Source: Haliscomenobacter sp. (GTDB lineage Bacteria; Bacteroidota; Bacteroidia; Chitinophagales; Saprospiraceae). Taken from it: a DNA stretch of 25,000 nt. The notes under the pieces are model-generated. The model was given only the letters and a program-made list of their open reading frames with translations. It ran no database searches and was not told where the DNA came from. Positions 24,975 to 25,000 of this stretch are shown here, piece after piece (the first letter of the stretch is position 1; every line of letters begins with the position of its first letter). The position numbers were made by a program, and so were the translations under genes. The DNA is taken from contig NZ_JADKCX010000086.1 in the NCBI RefSeq assembly GCF_016718685.1, positions 1 through 25,000 on the forward strand, read 5' to 3'.

Positions 24975-25000
24975 CTCCCTGTTTTCTCTAATTTTTCAAC

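Noticed and set aside
1..25000. tRNA, rRNA or riboswitch genes
   Set aside because: No cloverleaf-like sequence with GGTTCGAATCC-type T-arm and CCA context was found. The TTCGAA words in the octamer arrays imitate a T-loop but lack the other arms.

Overview
The window most likely comes from a member of the Bacteroidota, probably a Saprospiria/Haliscomenobacter-like bacterium. This is inferred, not proven. The reasons are the family mix (DUF3472 and beta-trefoil secreted proteins, a TPR-CHAT protein beside a sigma factor, DUF418, lipoproteins), starts without a Shine-Dalgarno sequence, -7 boxes of the TAnnTTTG type, and intergenic spaces built of short repeated words.

Layout. (1) 2-9494, plus strand: a near-complete pectin/hexuronate operon. 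Its order is pectinesterase-like protein (5' end outside the window), KdgF, UxaB, UxaA, UxaC, KdgK, KDPG aldolase and an ExuT-like MFS transporter. Together these take up galacturonate or glucuronate and carry it via tagaturonate/fructuronate, altronate, KDG and KDPG to pyruvate and glyceraldehyde-3-phosphate. Three successive junctions (uxaC, kdgK, kdgA) are filled from stop codon to start codon by inverted arrays of an 8-base word, CTCGAACC. A strange GC-rich tract at about 1377-1490 destroys the end of kdgF. (2) 9365-12172: two divergent secreted proteins, each with an N-terminal beta-trefoil lectin-like domain; one also carries DUF3472. (3) 12258-16745: a sigma factor, a single-pass membrane protein with a TPR tail, and an exported TPR-CHAT protease, tightly packed. 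This is the best candidate for an undescribed signalling system. (4) 16806-19033: a large secreted parallel beta-helix protein. (5) 19034-20168: a nested inverted-repeat element, a damaged gene and another inverted repeat. (6) 20169-24119: a lipoprotein on the minus strand, then on the plus strand a membrane protein with a CxxC tail whose 3' end lies in a MITE-like inverted repeat, a DUF418 membrane protein, and an exported FKBP-TPR protein. (7) 24248-24928: a damaged SnoaL/DUF4440 lipoprotein gene followed by a 3' fragment of a second copy.

Reading quality. Ten frameshifts between 8.1 and 19.6 kb all behave as one lost base, mostly in short homopolymers, and restore conserved protein when bridged. 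I think most are sequence errors rather than gene decay. Interrupted genes whose key motifs survive are therefore listed as CDS over their full extent; those with further damage are listed as pseudogenes. No tRNA, rRNA, CRISPR array, transposase or integrase was seen.
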